Shown piece by piece: positions 1 to 12,528 of a stretch of DNA of 64,000 nt. The notes under the pieces were generated by a model, which saw nothing but the letters and a program-made list of their open reading frames with translations, had not been told where the DNA came from and did no database searches. Position numbers and translations under genes: made by a program. Position 1 is the first letter of the stretch, and each line of letters opens with the position of its first letter. Source of the DNA: Phallus indusiatus. Its lineage: Eukaryota; Basidiomycota; Agaricomycetes; Phallales; Phallaceae. The stretch covers positions 868,001-932,000 of the forward strand of contig JAQFWX010000011.1 of assembly GCA_027605045.1 (NCBI GenBank), given 5' to 3'.

Positions 1-223
1 GTCGGATGCAGGATATTTTGGTTAAAGTTTTTCAGGCGTCTTAAAACTGCCATCTTTGTAAAACAAATTTCACTCACATATATGCATGTTTTAATTCTAA
101 CTAGATTGTGCTGGCTTGATATATAGATTACAAAGGGACTGCGTTGGTATTAGTTTTGAATGATCTAAACAAGAAGTATTCAGAGCTAAACGCTCTTTTT
201 TATATGACACAAACAAGAACAAT

Positions 224-3200
224 TCAAGCGCGGAATCCAACAAATTCTTTCCAGGATTTCACTTCCGGTGGAACCTTTCCTTCAACATATTTTCGCAAAT
301 TACCTTGTGAGATTTTCCTCTCCAAACTTTCCACGAAAAGTTCTGCCGTTCTAGGATTATTGAGGAGCGGGAATCCAAAATCCACAGCGTTTCTAAAAAA
401 AATAACAACCAACTAATCAGCACGCATAAAACAAAGCAAGTCTGGAATTACGAACCTGCGAGCTACATAGTCTTCATCCGCCGCACTGCTCCCGCGCGTT
501 TTAGCCAGGTTGATAACACATTGGATATCAAACTCGTCGAACACCTCTCTAAGCTTTCGCTTATCTTTCAGAGGGAAGAAAATTTTTTGACATGTCACGT
601 ATGGAATTCCGTTCAAAAAGAACTCGACGTCAGGGGATGAACAATATAGTTTGAAACCGAGATTCGTGAGCTTCTTAGCTATTCGCCCCATCTCGGGCTT
701 CGTGATGTCGCCGCCAATTAGCATACCTGAGCCTTGCTTGGGTACTTTGAAACCGGTGGTGCTGAGAAGTGAAGCCCAATAGGCTTCGTAGATGTCTTTG
801 CCGAAGCTGGCAACCTCACCAGTACTTGCCATTTCTGTTCATCGCAGTTAATGATCAACATCGATAAAAGAAAGATGCTTGTGCACCCACCAACACCCAG
901 GAAAGGATCAGCCCCGCCAAGTCGTGTCCAGGAAAATTGTGCGCACTTAATAGATGTATAATCCCGTTTCTCGGTCATAAGATCAACAGGCTCTGGCACG
1001 TTGTGGTCGACAATGGCAGCAGTAGCCGTCTCGATGAAGTTATATCCAAGAACTTTAGAAACGAAAGGAAATGAACGAGAAGCACGCAGATTACACTCAA
1101 TGACTTTCAGTTCCGCAGGCTGCCCGTCTTCAGTCGATTTGCGAATGATCTGCATGTTAAAGGGTCCAGATATTTCAAATGCAGTAGCCACCTTTTGTGC
1201 TATTTCTTTGAGACGGGCCATATCCTCCTCAGGTAGAGAGAAAGGTGGAAGGACTAAAGTAGCATCGCCGGAATGGATACCCGCATTCTCGAGATGTTCG
1301 GAGACAGCGTGAACCAAGAGTTTGCCTTTTGACGCAACAGCATCAACATCTATTTCTTGAGCATTATCGATGAACTTGGATATGACGACGGGGTGAAGGG
1401 GGGATACGGATGCTGCGGCAGACAGGTTGTACTCTAAAGTAGCTTCTTCGTAAACGATGTTCATTGCTGCACCAGATAGAACGTATGAAGGTCGGATTAA
1501 AACAGGGTAACTAAACGGCGGTTATTAAGACACGGAACAAATCTTTATCAAGAATAAAAGTACTTACCTGACCTTGTTCGCGAAGCTTTTTGCGTCGTCC
1601 ACGGAAACTACTTCCGCCCAAGCAGGTTGATCAACACCAATACTGTCGAGAACAGAGGAGAATTTATGTCTGTCTTCCGCCATATCAATCTTTTCTGGAT
1701 CAGTTCCTAGAACGTTGACGCCGCTTTTCTTAAGTCGAAGAGCGATGTTTTGAGGTAATTGACCTATATTGAGACGCCTGAGAAGAAGTCAAGCTACAGT
1801 AGTACGAGAACACTTACCACCAACGCTCACAACTACACCGGACGCATTTTCAAGTTCATAAATATCCATGACCCGTTCCCAGCCCAGCTCCTCAAAGTAC
1901 ATACGATCAGCTTCGTCGTAGTCCGTCGAGACAGTCTCGGGATTATAGTTAACCATAATAGTACGCTTTCCACGATCGGCCAGTTTCCTTGCACAAGTCA
2001 CGGCGCACCAATCAAATTCAACGCTGCTCCCAATGCGATAGACTCCGCTACCCAAGACCATTGTACCGTGTTCGTCAAACTCCACATCGTGCGTCTGAGC
2101 ATTATATGTGGTGTATAAGTAATTGGTATGCGCCGGGTATTCAGCAGCGAGTGTATCGATGCGCTTAACGAATGGTATAATTCCAAATGATTTTCGTTTC
2201 GATCGAACGTCATCTTCGACGGAAGCCGTTAGTGCTGCAATTTGTGCGTCAGAGAAGCCTTGCTTTTTTGCAGTTTTGAGTAGGTCTTCGGATAGTGCAT
2301 CTAATGAGCCCGCAGCACGAAGGGCCTTGTGCGTTTGAACGATGTTGTTGATCTTGTACAAAAACCACTAAATAGTTTTGCAAAGTAAAAAAATGTTATT
2401 GGTAATGATTCATTTCGAAACGATAACTTTCCCTACCTTGTCAATTTTGGTCAGGTCATGAATGCGGTCTACCGTGTACTCTTTATTTAACATTGCATGA
2501 GCTATGGCGAACAAACGAGTATCTGTAGGTTCTGACAGAGCCGTGTCTACATCCTCGGGTTGAACATATGCTTCAAATCCGACGTATCGAGGATCTACTT
2601 GTCGAATAGCTTTCTGGAGACTTTCTTCGAATGTACGACCTATCGCCATGACCTCGCCGACGGACTTCATGGCCGAACCAACACGACGATCCACTTGCGA
2701 CGAAAATTTAGCAAGGTCCCATTTGGGAATCTTAGTCACAATATAATCAAGGGAAGGTTCAAAGCAAGCAGTTGTCGTTTTGGTGACGGCATTCGGTAGC
2801 TCCGGAAGGGTGTATCCCAGTGCAATTTTGGCTGCCGTGTACGCTAATGGATATCCTGTCGCTTTAGAGGCCAAAGCACTGCAAACACTTAGACAACGTT
2901 GCTCAAGTATAACAGAAATGAAAAAATATACCTGGATCGGCTTAACCTAAAAAAAAACCGGAGATATAGTGCGCAAACAAATATATGTATCAAACCTCTT
3001 ACCTTGCATTAACTTCGATCACGCAGTACTCATGAGACGTCGGATTTAAAGCATATTGGATGTTGCATTCCCCGACAACTCCGAGATGGCGAATGACTTT
3101 GATAGCGGCACTACGAAGCATATGGTATTCACTATCCGGGAGTGTCTGGGAAGGTGCAACCACGATGGAATCGCCAGTGTGTGTGCCAAGCGGATCGAAG

Positions 3201-4237
3201 TTCTCCATGTTGCAACAAATGATTGTGTTCTAAAGACAATTGATGAACTTCTTAGTGAGAAACGAGTGGTATTTTGTCCCTCACATCAGCGGCATCACGG
3301 ACAACTTCGTATTCAAGCTCTTTCCAACCTTTCATGCTACGTTCGATTAGCAGCTGGGGACTTAGACTAAGGCCTTTTGCTGCTAGGTCACGAAGCTCTT
3401 CCGGATTATTGGCAAAACCGCTACCCAAACCACCCAAGGTAAAAGCAGCACGAACGATAACTGGATAGGATATACGATCAGCAGCCTCCAAAGCATCCGA
3501 AACCGATGACACAGCTGTAGATTGAGCGACAGGGATATCAATTTCTAAAAGTTTGTGAATCAGTATACACATTCTGACGTCGAGATATCTGTACAAAATC
3601 ACTAACCTTTCAATGCTTGAACAAACAAATTGCGATCCTCGGAAACCTCGAGCGTGCGGATAGGTGTGCCCAGGACTTTAACGCCCAATCGTTCAAGAAC
3701 ACCCATTTTGTCCAATTCTATACCGACATTAAGGGCACTCTGACCGCCAAAAGTCAGTAAGATACCGTCAGGACGCTCTTTTTCTAGAACATAGGCAATG
3801 TAGTCTGCGGTTATGGGAAGAAAATAAACCTCTGAAGCCAGCTGATGAGACGTCTGCCATGTAGCGATATTTGGGTTGATCAACACAGCTTCAATTCCCT
3901 CTTCTCGGAGGGCTTTCATTGCTTGAGAACCAGAATAATCGAATTCGCCGGCTTGACCTATACTTAATCCTCCGCTACCTATTACAACGACTTTTTTGAC
4001 ATCCGGGCGTGGAATTTTGGGTAAAACCTTGGCTGACAGTTTTCGAGCGAGCTCGGAAGAAGAAGACAAGACGTGTTCATCATCCTTGGGGGCATATGAA
4101 CCGACGACAGGGATCGCTTTTGCATAACTGGGACGCGTTGGAGCTGGCTTGGAGACAATAGGAGTGGCGAAATAGAAGCGTTTTGACACCGCTAGCCTAA
4201 CAGCTCCTCGCTGTACGTGCCATACTCGAGAAAGCAT
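224..4237 (-). CDS. CPA2: Carbamoyl-phosphate synthase, arginine-specific, large subunit (mitochondrial)
   Basis: This is the ammonia-using synthetase subunit of arginine-specific carbamoyl phosphate synthase, which makes carbamoyl phosphate for citrulline from glutamine, bicarbonate and 2 ATP. I read about nine exons giving roughly 1,170 residues, the usual family length. The N-terminal half carries [20 protein letters not shown] and [13 protein letters not shown]. The ATP-grasp metal site reads CVIEVNAR in the first half and [18 protein letters not shown] in the second. The C-terminal MGS-like allosteric domain follows (about 838-224). The ATG at 4237 was chosen because it opens an Arg-rich, acid-free leader ([20 protein letters not shown]), typical of a mitochondrial presequence. 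The S. cerevisiae enzyme lacks such a leader but filamentous-fungal forms have one. The gene is divergent from the DUF1917 gene, with 164 bp between the starts. No URA2-type ATCase/DHOase domains are attached, which supports the arginine rather than the pyrimidine enzyme. Confidence 0.95.
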
Positions 4238-4401
4238 CCTGCGATCCCTCGAGGAAAGGAAGTCAGTGAGCACACGCAAAAAATGACTCGGCGATCAACT
4301 ATACACATGGATGACTAATCAGGGTGTCTATTTTCCCGAACGCGCCAGAGTCCAGACGCGTAGCCTATGAAACGTCAATCGTCAATATTACAATTTCCAG
4401 C

Positions 4402-5954
4402 ATGGCCGACAACATCTTTGAAGACGATATAATTCCTATAGATTATCCTTACCACTGGACGTCTTATTCATCAATATCCATCGAAGAATGGACAAAAAAG
4501 GTTTTAGTTCAATTCTTGTGTCCGACAGAAGTTGACAACGGTTATTGGCAGTATAAGCCGTCGATGGTCCAGAACAACGATGGCACCAAACCTGTTTGTT
4601 TCGTTGCTTGATAGACCTATCGCTCTTTAACTCCTTGCAGTGGTTGTGGGTTTCAAATTCCAATCCGGACGCGTCCTCAGGGGACAGGTCCGGTGCCCAG
4701 AAAGAAGCGAGCGAGCTTTGTACGTTTTCGACCTTCGTGTACACAACGTGGTATTCCAACACTTTGGTTTCTTAGTAACCGAGGTCACTCAACGTGTCAA
4801 AGATATCAATGTAAAATATATTGCCGCTATCGATTTTGGGTTCTTATGTTTCAATTAGGAAGACGACTCCATTCCAATTAGAGCGAGCAAAAAGACGAAC
4901 AAGAAAAGCAAAAAACAAGTCAGAGACGAGGTAGTTCTGCTTTTAGCTTTTATAACCCTTACTAAATTATTAAACAGGTTTTGGCGGAGTATACGCAGAA
5001 ATTGAAGGACGTGCATATCAGGCATGGTTACAAGTCTGGCAAATGGTCGCTGTCTTAAGTTTTCATAACGCCTTAATGTGTACTCAATTACACATATATA
5101 TAGGTTAATCTTTGTTCCTCCTAACGCCGTCGATGCTGTATGGTCGCGTTTAGCAAGTACGTACTGATTGTCTTGAGAGTGTGTTTCATACTAAATTGAC
5201 ATGATGCGAACAGTCTCTGTAGCCACCGGCCTCCTCTCGAACACCACTGTCAATCTCGCTAAAGTCGCTACCACGCCTCCCAATGACTCGCCGGCGCAGC
5301 GTGTTATCTGTGTGTATATGCCAGATATTTTTGATAAAGAAAGTGTATTAAATGTAATACATGTTCGCCATAACAAACGAGAAACCACGTTGACATTTCC
5401 CAAGGTTATGCGAGTTCTCCTGGAACATCACGGGGTCAACCTCAGTGGGGTCAAATCCAATTTGTACACAGATTTAAGTAAGGACATTTGATTTTTCATC
5501 TACAATCAAAATCGACCTGGGATCCAGGACTGGATAGCAAACACCCTAGCCATTTGCAGTCTACCGTAAGCATCTTTATGCTATGTTTGTTTCTCGTAGC
5601 GAACACGGTAAATTTCAGATATGGAAAACTACGGATTTCATGAAAGATACCGAAATCAAAGTCAGTAAATGGTCATTTTATATCATATTCTTCAGCATGA
5701 TTAACTGTTTCCAGGAGTTGCGAGAAGAATATTTTGCCCAGCTCAAAGCGAGCCAGGCTGCAAAAGGAGTGTCTGATGACCAAGAAGAGTCAACTAAGCC
5801 TCAAGCTCAAGTTCCAAAACCCAAAGCGCCCGTAGATGATGACCCCTTTGCGTCGGAGGATGAAGATCAAAGTGAATCAACCAAAAAGAAACGACCTGCA
5901 ACGGATGACCGAAATCCCACCAAAAAGTCAAAAAGAAGCCATCCTGCAGAATAG
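4402..5954 (+). CDS. DUF1917 / Bles03 (UPF0696)-like protein
   Basis: The protein is assembled from about seven exons. The first runs from the ATG at 4402 (MADNIFEDDIIPIDYPYHW) and the last ends at 5954. The joined product shows the DUF1917 signatures in order: HGYKSGKW, then LLIFVPPNAVDAVW (exon 5102-5155), ATGLLSNTTVNLAKVAT (exon from about 5211), RVICVYMPDIFDKESV, a GVNLSGVKSNLYTDL segment and a closing TIWKTTDF. Family members such as mammalian C11orf68/Bles03 are small soluble proteins with an eIF4E-like fold and no settled function. The 80-residue C-terminal tail is low complexity, acidic then Lys-rich (KKRPATDDRNPTKKSKR), and looks like a bipartite nuclear localisation signal. An ATG-less frame extends upstream of 4402, but the ATG has better context. 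The family call is firm; the cellular role is unknown. Confidence 0.85.
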
Positions 5955-6359
5955 TGAACTTCTACCGCCGAGTTGACGTTTGAAATGTTAACAGTTCAGT
6001 CAACTATCTCTAACGTAAACCTCTTAATTCAGTCGAATGACATAAACTGTATGCGCTTTTCCCCTTACGCATGGTCAAATGCCCTAATCTTCACCAAATT
6101 ACTCTAATAATGCTATCTAATAAATCGCGTAAACTATCTTCTTTGACATCCACAAAGTGGATGGTAAGGCCGTGGTCAACTTACCCAACTTACCCAACCC
6201 TGACAAATTCTGGTCAAAAAGAAAGCCGTTGCGTTTTCGGTCGCCGGCACGTTGAGTCACTCGCGGTCGTGATCGGTAAGCATATCGCCCCTACTTTTGA
6301 CCTCACCGTCTATATATATTTTCCTATGATCTCAAAGTTTTTCTTTTGTTAGGAACCCC
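5955..6359. other. Intergenic, tandem genes
   Basis: 405 bp between the DUF1917 gene and the MFS transporter, both on the plus strand. It should hold the 3' UTR of the first and the promoter of the second. A TATA-like tatatatatt lies at about 6311-6320, some 40-50 bp before the ATG at 6360. No coding signal is seen. Confidence 0.6.
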
Positions 6360-8510
6360 ATGGACGTCAAAGAAACTCTTTCAGGACCTTTCGATGCCAG
6401 CCTTACTGTGACTACTAGTGTATGCACGCCTACTACAACGATTGTTAACGTTTCTGACGATAATAACGATGAAAACAAACAAAACCAAGAGGACGATAAG
6501 CTTGACCTTGAGGCCACAATTTCCTCGGATTCTACTGGGGATTCGATAAGAGACTCTCGAAGATACCTCATGCTTGGTTTATTGTGCTCGGCTCAGTTCT
6601 TTGATATCTTCAATGCTGCCAGCGTCATAATCGCATTACCAGAGGTAACGAAATGTCGTCGTCTACGAAAAAAAATTACTTTCTAATACCGCCACCGACT
6701 TAATAGATTGCACAAGATATACATTTCACATCTGGTGCATTACAATGGGTCCTATCGGCCTATACTTTGACTTTCGCCGCATCCTTCCTGTTCGCTGGCA
6801 GATTGACGGACATCTATCATCCAAAACCTGTTTTCTGCTTCGGATATCTCATGGTTGGCCTTCTCAGTGTCTTGTGCGGCGTAAGTGTCAATGCGGTTAT
6901 GTTGCTTATTTTTCGAGGACTTCAGGGAATAGGTCTGACTCTTTCATATCTTGTATGACCGAGTATTCTTAATTATTTCTTGAAGGTGCTGCACTGACTT
7001 TTCCCTCCGCCCTGTCCATGATAGTGCGATGTTATCCTGATCCTGTCGAACAAAGTCGAGCTTTGGCAATTTTCGGCGGATTTGGAGCGATAGGAAATGT
7101 CGTTGGCTTCGTACTCGTACGTACACTCACTGATCAGCCCTTTCTCTTGGTTTAATTTGACCACCATCGTCGCACGCAGGGAGGTGTTATTACTGCGCAA
7201 CTTAATTGGAGATGGAGTAAGTTCGATTTATTGCTCACGTACGATACACTACGATGTTTTTCCATCTAGTTTTCTATCTCGTTGCTATGATCGTTGCGCC
7301 ATTTTCCGCATTGTCTTTTTATATCCTCCCTAAACATGTAATGAATGATAATCATCGCCAACGTAAACTGGACTGGCAAGGCGTGGTAGCTCTGGCTGGA
7401 GGGCTAGTCCTATTTGTCTATGGACTTACCGATGGTAACAACGCAGGTACTCCAAACTACATTTCTCCCAGCAAAATTGAGTATAGCTAATATGACTGCT
7501 CAGGTTGGGCGAAACCTCAGATAATCGTAACCTTGGTCTTTTCTGTTGTTTTTATTGTCGGATTCTTCTTCATCGAACGGTTCGTCAGTGATCCCGCCAT
7601 TCCAACCAGTACTTGGAAGATAGCAAATTTTACACCTTTATTCATATATTGTTGGAGGCAGGTGCTGTTTATATCAGTCGCGGGAATGTATATCACTGAC
7701 CATGATCTCAGCTTATATTGGTTCGTCAACGGAATAGAGATACAATTTATTCAAATCTTCCAAGTATGTCACAACGCAAATCAAAATTCCTCAAGCTGAA
7801 TTTTCTCCGAAAGGATATCTGGCAGTGGTCTCCTTTAAAAGCGGCCATTCACTGTTTACCTATTGGTAAATGATCATCGACTAAACTATGACGAGGTGCG
7901 ACTGACTACATAATGCAGGTATAACTGCCGGCATATGCGTGTCTTTGGCCGGCAGGATAGTGCTCATATTTCCACCAAAGTCCCAACTTGTGTTCGGTCA
8001 GGTATGAGTTTAGCTAACATGTATTAACCCTTTGCTAAAGCCTTCCTTTATAGGTTCTCATGGGAGTATCTTCTATTCTTTTTGTTTTTGCAGACACGCC
8101 CGATAAATATTGGACCCATATCTTGCCTGGAATGATTATATGTATGATTGGTACAGCTGTGGCATATGTGTCTGTCAACGTTTTTATCATGGCAAGTGCC
8201 CCTAAGGGGCAAGAGGTGAGGATATTATATGTATGAGGGGAGTAGAATTTACCGTTTATAGGGAGTGATTGGTGCTATGATGAATACCGCCTTTCAACTC
8301 GGCGCCACTGTTGGCCTAGCTAGTGAGTCGATGATATTTTTTCAATGCCCACCTAACCAACTGGCCTTTTCGTTAGTCATCACAGCGATCACGTTCGGCT
8401 TTAACCAGCATCAACCAACATCGTCCTTGAGAGGATACCAAGCATCGTTTTGGTCCCTTCTTGTATTGGATGTCGTGATGATCACGATCAGCCTTATTTT
8501 CGTTCGTTAA
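6360..8510 (+). CDS. MFS multidrug/H+ antiporter, DHA2 (14-TM) type
   Basis: A major facilitator superfamily exporter of the plasma membrane or vacuole, read from about ten exons. A 70-residue hydrophilic, acidic N-terminus precedes TM1 (LMLGLLCSAQFFDIFNAASV). TM1 is followed by IALPEIAQDIHFTSGALQWV, typical of the fungal DHA2 group that includes aminotriazole/boron exporters. The loop motif A region reads FAGRLTDIYHPKPVF, motif B LLIFRGLQGIGAALTFPSAL, and motif C lies near GGFGAIGNVVGFVLGGV. The QLNWRWVFYLVAM segment is also characteristic. The C-terminal half ends with GVIGAMMNTAFQLGATVGLA and a last span near VVMITISLIFVR. The frame is open throughout once short introns are removed (for example 6641-6706 and 6931-6985). 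The substrate cannot be inferred. The exon join near 7675 uses an unusual GTTTAT donor and is the least certain. Confidence 0.88.
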
Positions 8511-8813
8511 CATTGTACTTTTGTGTATTTTTTGAGACGAGGCTCCTGGATTCTTACACAGCACAACACAACACGACGCATCAATTCAGTTAGATAGACA
8601 TAGATACATAGATATCGAATAGAATATAAAACATTTAGCTTTCGTATTTGGTCAAGTATCTGAATAAAAACAGTTTCTATTATAGGATATCCGTGTATAT
8701 GATATATCCGTGACTATACATAGTACTAGGTCCACTAATTACGAAAAAATAGATAATCTTTGCCGTCTCATATAAGTCCGAATATTATCAAAAAGTACTT
8801 TATTATTTCTAAT
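8511..8813. other. Convergent intergenic region
   Basis: 303 bp between the 3' ends of the MFS gene (plus) and the AspRS-DUF2156 gene (minus). It is AT-rich, with an imperfect GATA/TAGA-type run at about 8590-8625 (agatagacatagatacatag). Two overlapping 3' UTRs are expected; no gene is seen. Confidence 0.6.
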
Positions 8814-11800
8814 TCACTTGGGTTTTTGAAGTACTCTCATAATGGCATTAACCCCGCTTACTCCTGAACGCAACGTAAGTAAAAAAAAAATATGGAAAGA
8901 GCCCATTGAAAACATACCCAAAGAGCCTCGTGGATAACATATATAAACCTAAACCTCGTATTAGGCAAACAAGTACAAACGATGATAATTTGAAACGTAC
9001 AGGATCATGATAAATTCCAAACTTCTGGCGGAAATCACCTTTGCCAGATAGTGGAAATGCTCGAGCTAAGCCTGTGTAGGCCTTCTCGAGAACCATATAC
9101 CGGAATCCGCCGATATTGCTGACTTTTTTCAATTCGTCGGTGGCCCCAGCTCCAAACGTCGCTTGCCTGATGCCAGCATCTCCAAGTTTATTGATAACTT
9201 CCGCGAGAATATACTGTTCAAACTAAGAGAGTGCGCGAACAAGAAGAACCGAAAACACATACCTCTATGGCACCGCCAGGAGCGCCAGGAAACTCGAGAG
9301 CCCACTTTATCTGGAATCCTCGTTTCGACGTCAGCTGAGCCAAGACGACCAAACAACATATCTAACGATATACATTAATAAATCATACGTAGTTCGGAAT
9401 GAAGTGTCGTGCTACTTACTGTCCCATCTTTGTCTGTGGCATAGTAATATTTACGGTGAGCTATGTCATCAAATGGATATACGCCAGTGAGATGAACTTG
9501 AGCCCCTTTCCGAGCCGCCTGCCAGTCTTCGATTCGTTTTTGCACTTTCTCCTTGAGCTTTTCGTCCGGTTCTCCTTCAACTTCATGAACTTTAACCTTC
9601 TCTCGCTCGGCTTTGTGGATTTTACGTTTGAGATTTCGATCCCGGTTAACATCCAGCTCAGTAGGGTCGAGCCGCTCCTCCGCCACAGCCATAACAGCAC
9701 TCCATCCCAGCGTGTCAGCAAGATACTCTTCGACATGAGCGCCGACACAACACCATACAGGCTTCAAGTGGCGAGTACGTTTCACATACTTGAGATATGC
9801 TTTGATGAGTTGAGGAAGCTGCTCTGGAGCGCACAAAGGGTTTCCAAATGTAACGGCATAACCACTTTCTGCAATAAATCCGACAGCCCCTCCAGTGGAA
9901 GCATGACGCCAGACCTCCCAAGCCGGATCAAGCCAAGACGTGTTTGTTGCGTCGCCGTATTTCGCAATTAACTATATGCAGATGTGTCAGATGAAATAGA
10001 ATCGTATTTAGGTGAACAGATACACACATTCTCCAAGGGAGGAAGTTCGCCGGGTTCAGCTTTCACTGCAGTAGGCCCTTTCACAATTACAGCCTGCGCA
10101 GCCTCAGCTGCTGTTTGTTCTGGGTCACGACCAAATAGCGTGAAACTTTTGGGGTCTCTTGGGAAGAGACTTCCCCAGCGGACGTCTTTGAGATTGACAA
10201 ACAACATCAACACACGTTCGAGACCTTGATGATTGTCTTAGTTAGCAAAACTGTTTTACATGTAAAGTTTACGATCTCACTCACCCAATCCACCACCCCC
10301 GTGCTGAATTTAGGTTTGTCAGTCTGTTGCGCTGAATATTGACAACGGACTTACTGGAGGACAACCCCAACGGAACCCGTCTACGTACTCTTTCATTGAA
10401 TCTGGTTCGATTCCATTTTCAAACATTCTGTCATGCGAAATTATACAAATATGTCAGGTACTTATGCATATTACACTTACTTTTCCTCCAATTCAGATGA
10501 CAAGTGAATTCTCTGGCCACCTGACAGAATTTCTTCGCCACGTAGGAATATATCGAAAGAATTGGAATATCTCTTTATATTCCAGTCACATAATGTTTGA
10601 TAAGAGGATGTAAGTTAAATTAAATACCTCGTCTGTGCTACTGGGCATGGTGTAAAATGGTCGCGCAGCGAGAGGAAACTTGTCTACATCCCAAACGTCA
10701 AAATTTGCACCTTCAATTAAATATTTTGGCTTACCCAAGATATAATAATCTGTATTATACTTCTCCTTAACTAAACGACCCAGTTCTTGTTCGGCTCTGG
10801 TACTGAGATCTTCCAGCTCAGAAGGCTCAGAGCCGTCTTCTTCTCTCCAGCCACTTTCTTTGAGCATCTTAATGCCGTCTTCGAAATTTATTCGAACGGT
10901 CTGTTCTGGGAAAACCAAATCTTCATGGGGGAATTGTTGCTTCACTGCTTCAATCTATAACGCGTTACACGGCAATGTTATATATAAAAGTGAAGTTTGA
11001 AAATACCTCGGCGCGATATCGGGATTGCAATCCCCTGAAAATGTGCAACAATAGACCATCCAACATATTGAGAACTTCGGTATAATCCAATTCAATAGCC
11101 ATTTCGATGTCAAGACCCGTAAACTCAGTCAGGTGACGGTGTGTGTTTGAATTTTCAGCTCGAAAGACTTAAGTAGGATTGAGTACATAGCAATAAGTCC
11201 ACGTTTAAACCAAATTCATACCAGGTCCAATTTCATACACTCTTTCCATATCAGCTGCGATGCACATTTGTTTCGCCAATTGAGGACTCTGTGCGAGGTA
11301 TGCTGGTCTCCGGAAGTAATCCACCTTGAAAACGGAAGCTCCAGACTCTGTGGCAGAACCTTGAAATTTGGACGAGTTGATTTCAATGAAACCGTGGTCG
11401 TCCAAAAATTCTCGAAACAGCTTGGTTATTCCAGAATGAATGCGGAATACGGCTTGTGAGGCAGGAGTCTAACAATTCTGAGCGTCAGATTATATGCTCG
11501 AAGAAAAGGTGGCGAAACCAACCCTGAGGTCCAGTATGCGGTTTTGTAGCCTCGTTCTATCTGTAACACGAGGTAGTTGGGTATTCTTTCAACAATTATT
11601 AGAGATTGTTTGTCTACATTCGTTCACGGGAAATCGGAAAGTACCTCTTCGAGAAACTGTATAGGTCTACTAGCGTCCACGATTTGGAATGGTAACGTGG
11701 TGGTTGGGCCAGCTACCAAGTACAGCTGAAATTGTGAGTTTAGTAAGAAAAGATATCGTGCATGAATAGAGTTTGAACAGACTTTATGAATCTCAACTTC

Positions 11801-12528
11801 GAGCTTGTGTATGGTGGCGTCTTTAACTTCTTCCTGAGGTGTTGGAGTTTGGAGTATCCCTTCCACAATGACAATGGACTCCCGCCGAAGATGCTCTATC
11901 CATCTGACCATGTTTTCTGAGACGCTCTCTTCTCGTTCTGAAACAACACCTTGTAGGGTAATGAGCTGCTGCCGGAAAACGAGGAATACCATCTTGGGAC
12001 CTGCCGAAACGCGTCAGTAAAACTTCGCGATGAAAAACAATAATACTTACTGATGGCGCGTATATGATGAATTCTAGCTCTGAAACGAACGTGGTTTCCC
12101 TCGTTCTTCTCGGAGAAGGTGTGAAATTTCATCAACTCTAGACCTGGTTTCTTTTTAGCCACCAAGAGATACAATCATTTCACACGCAAAAGCCTACCTT
12201 TATCTCCATCTTTGAACTCTCCATAATTTTCTCTTAGAGGATCCTGTAAAGGATAGGAGCTTTGAGATGAATTGCATCGAATGCTTTGACTCGGACTGAC
12301 CTGTTCGTACGCTTCTCGCTGCTTCCTCTCTATTTCTCGAACGCGCTCGCTTTCATTATCACTTACTTCGGCCTCTGTTTCGCTGTCATTTATTTGTTCG
12401 AGAGATTGCTGCGAGGCACTGTGGGTATTATCTGTCCTCACTTGCTTTCTAGCGGCCTGTTTTAGGGTAGCCTTGCGGTTGTTGATCTGACTAGTGACTT
12501 TAGAGATAATTTGCCTAAGTGAAGACAT
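8814..12528 (-). CDS. erdS: Aspartyl-tRNA synthetase fused to DUF2156: probable ergosteryl-3beta-O-L-aspartate synthase (ErdS-like)
   Basis: One gene of about 14 exons encodes roughly 950-980 residues. The N-terminus (from 12528) is basic, then charged and helical. An OB-fold anticodon-binding domain follows (about 12170-11630). The class IIb catalytic core (about 11600-9990) shows [20 protein letters not shown], the SPQLAKQM loop, motif 2 ([15 protein letters not shown]) and motif 3 ([13 protein letters not shown]). Instead of stopping after [10 protein letters not shown], as a cytosolic AspRS does, the frame continues through a linker. It then enters a DUF2156 domain (LPG-synthase C-terminal, GNAT-like acyltransferase), with [58 protein letters not shown] and [18 protein letters not shown]. 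It ends [17 protein letters not shown]...VLQKPK at 8814. In fungi this fusion charges tRNA-Asp and moves Asp onto ergosterol at membranes. A separate plain AspRS is expected elsewhere in the genome. Confidence 0.9.
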
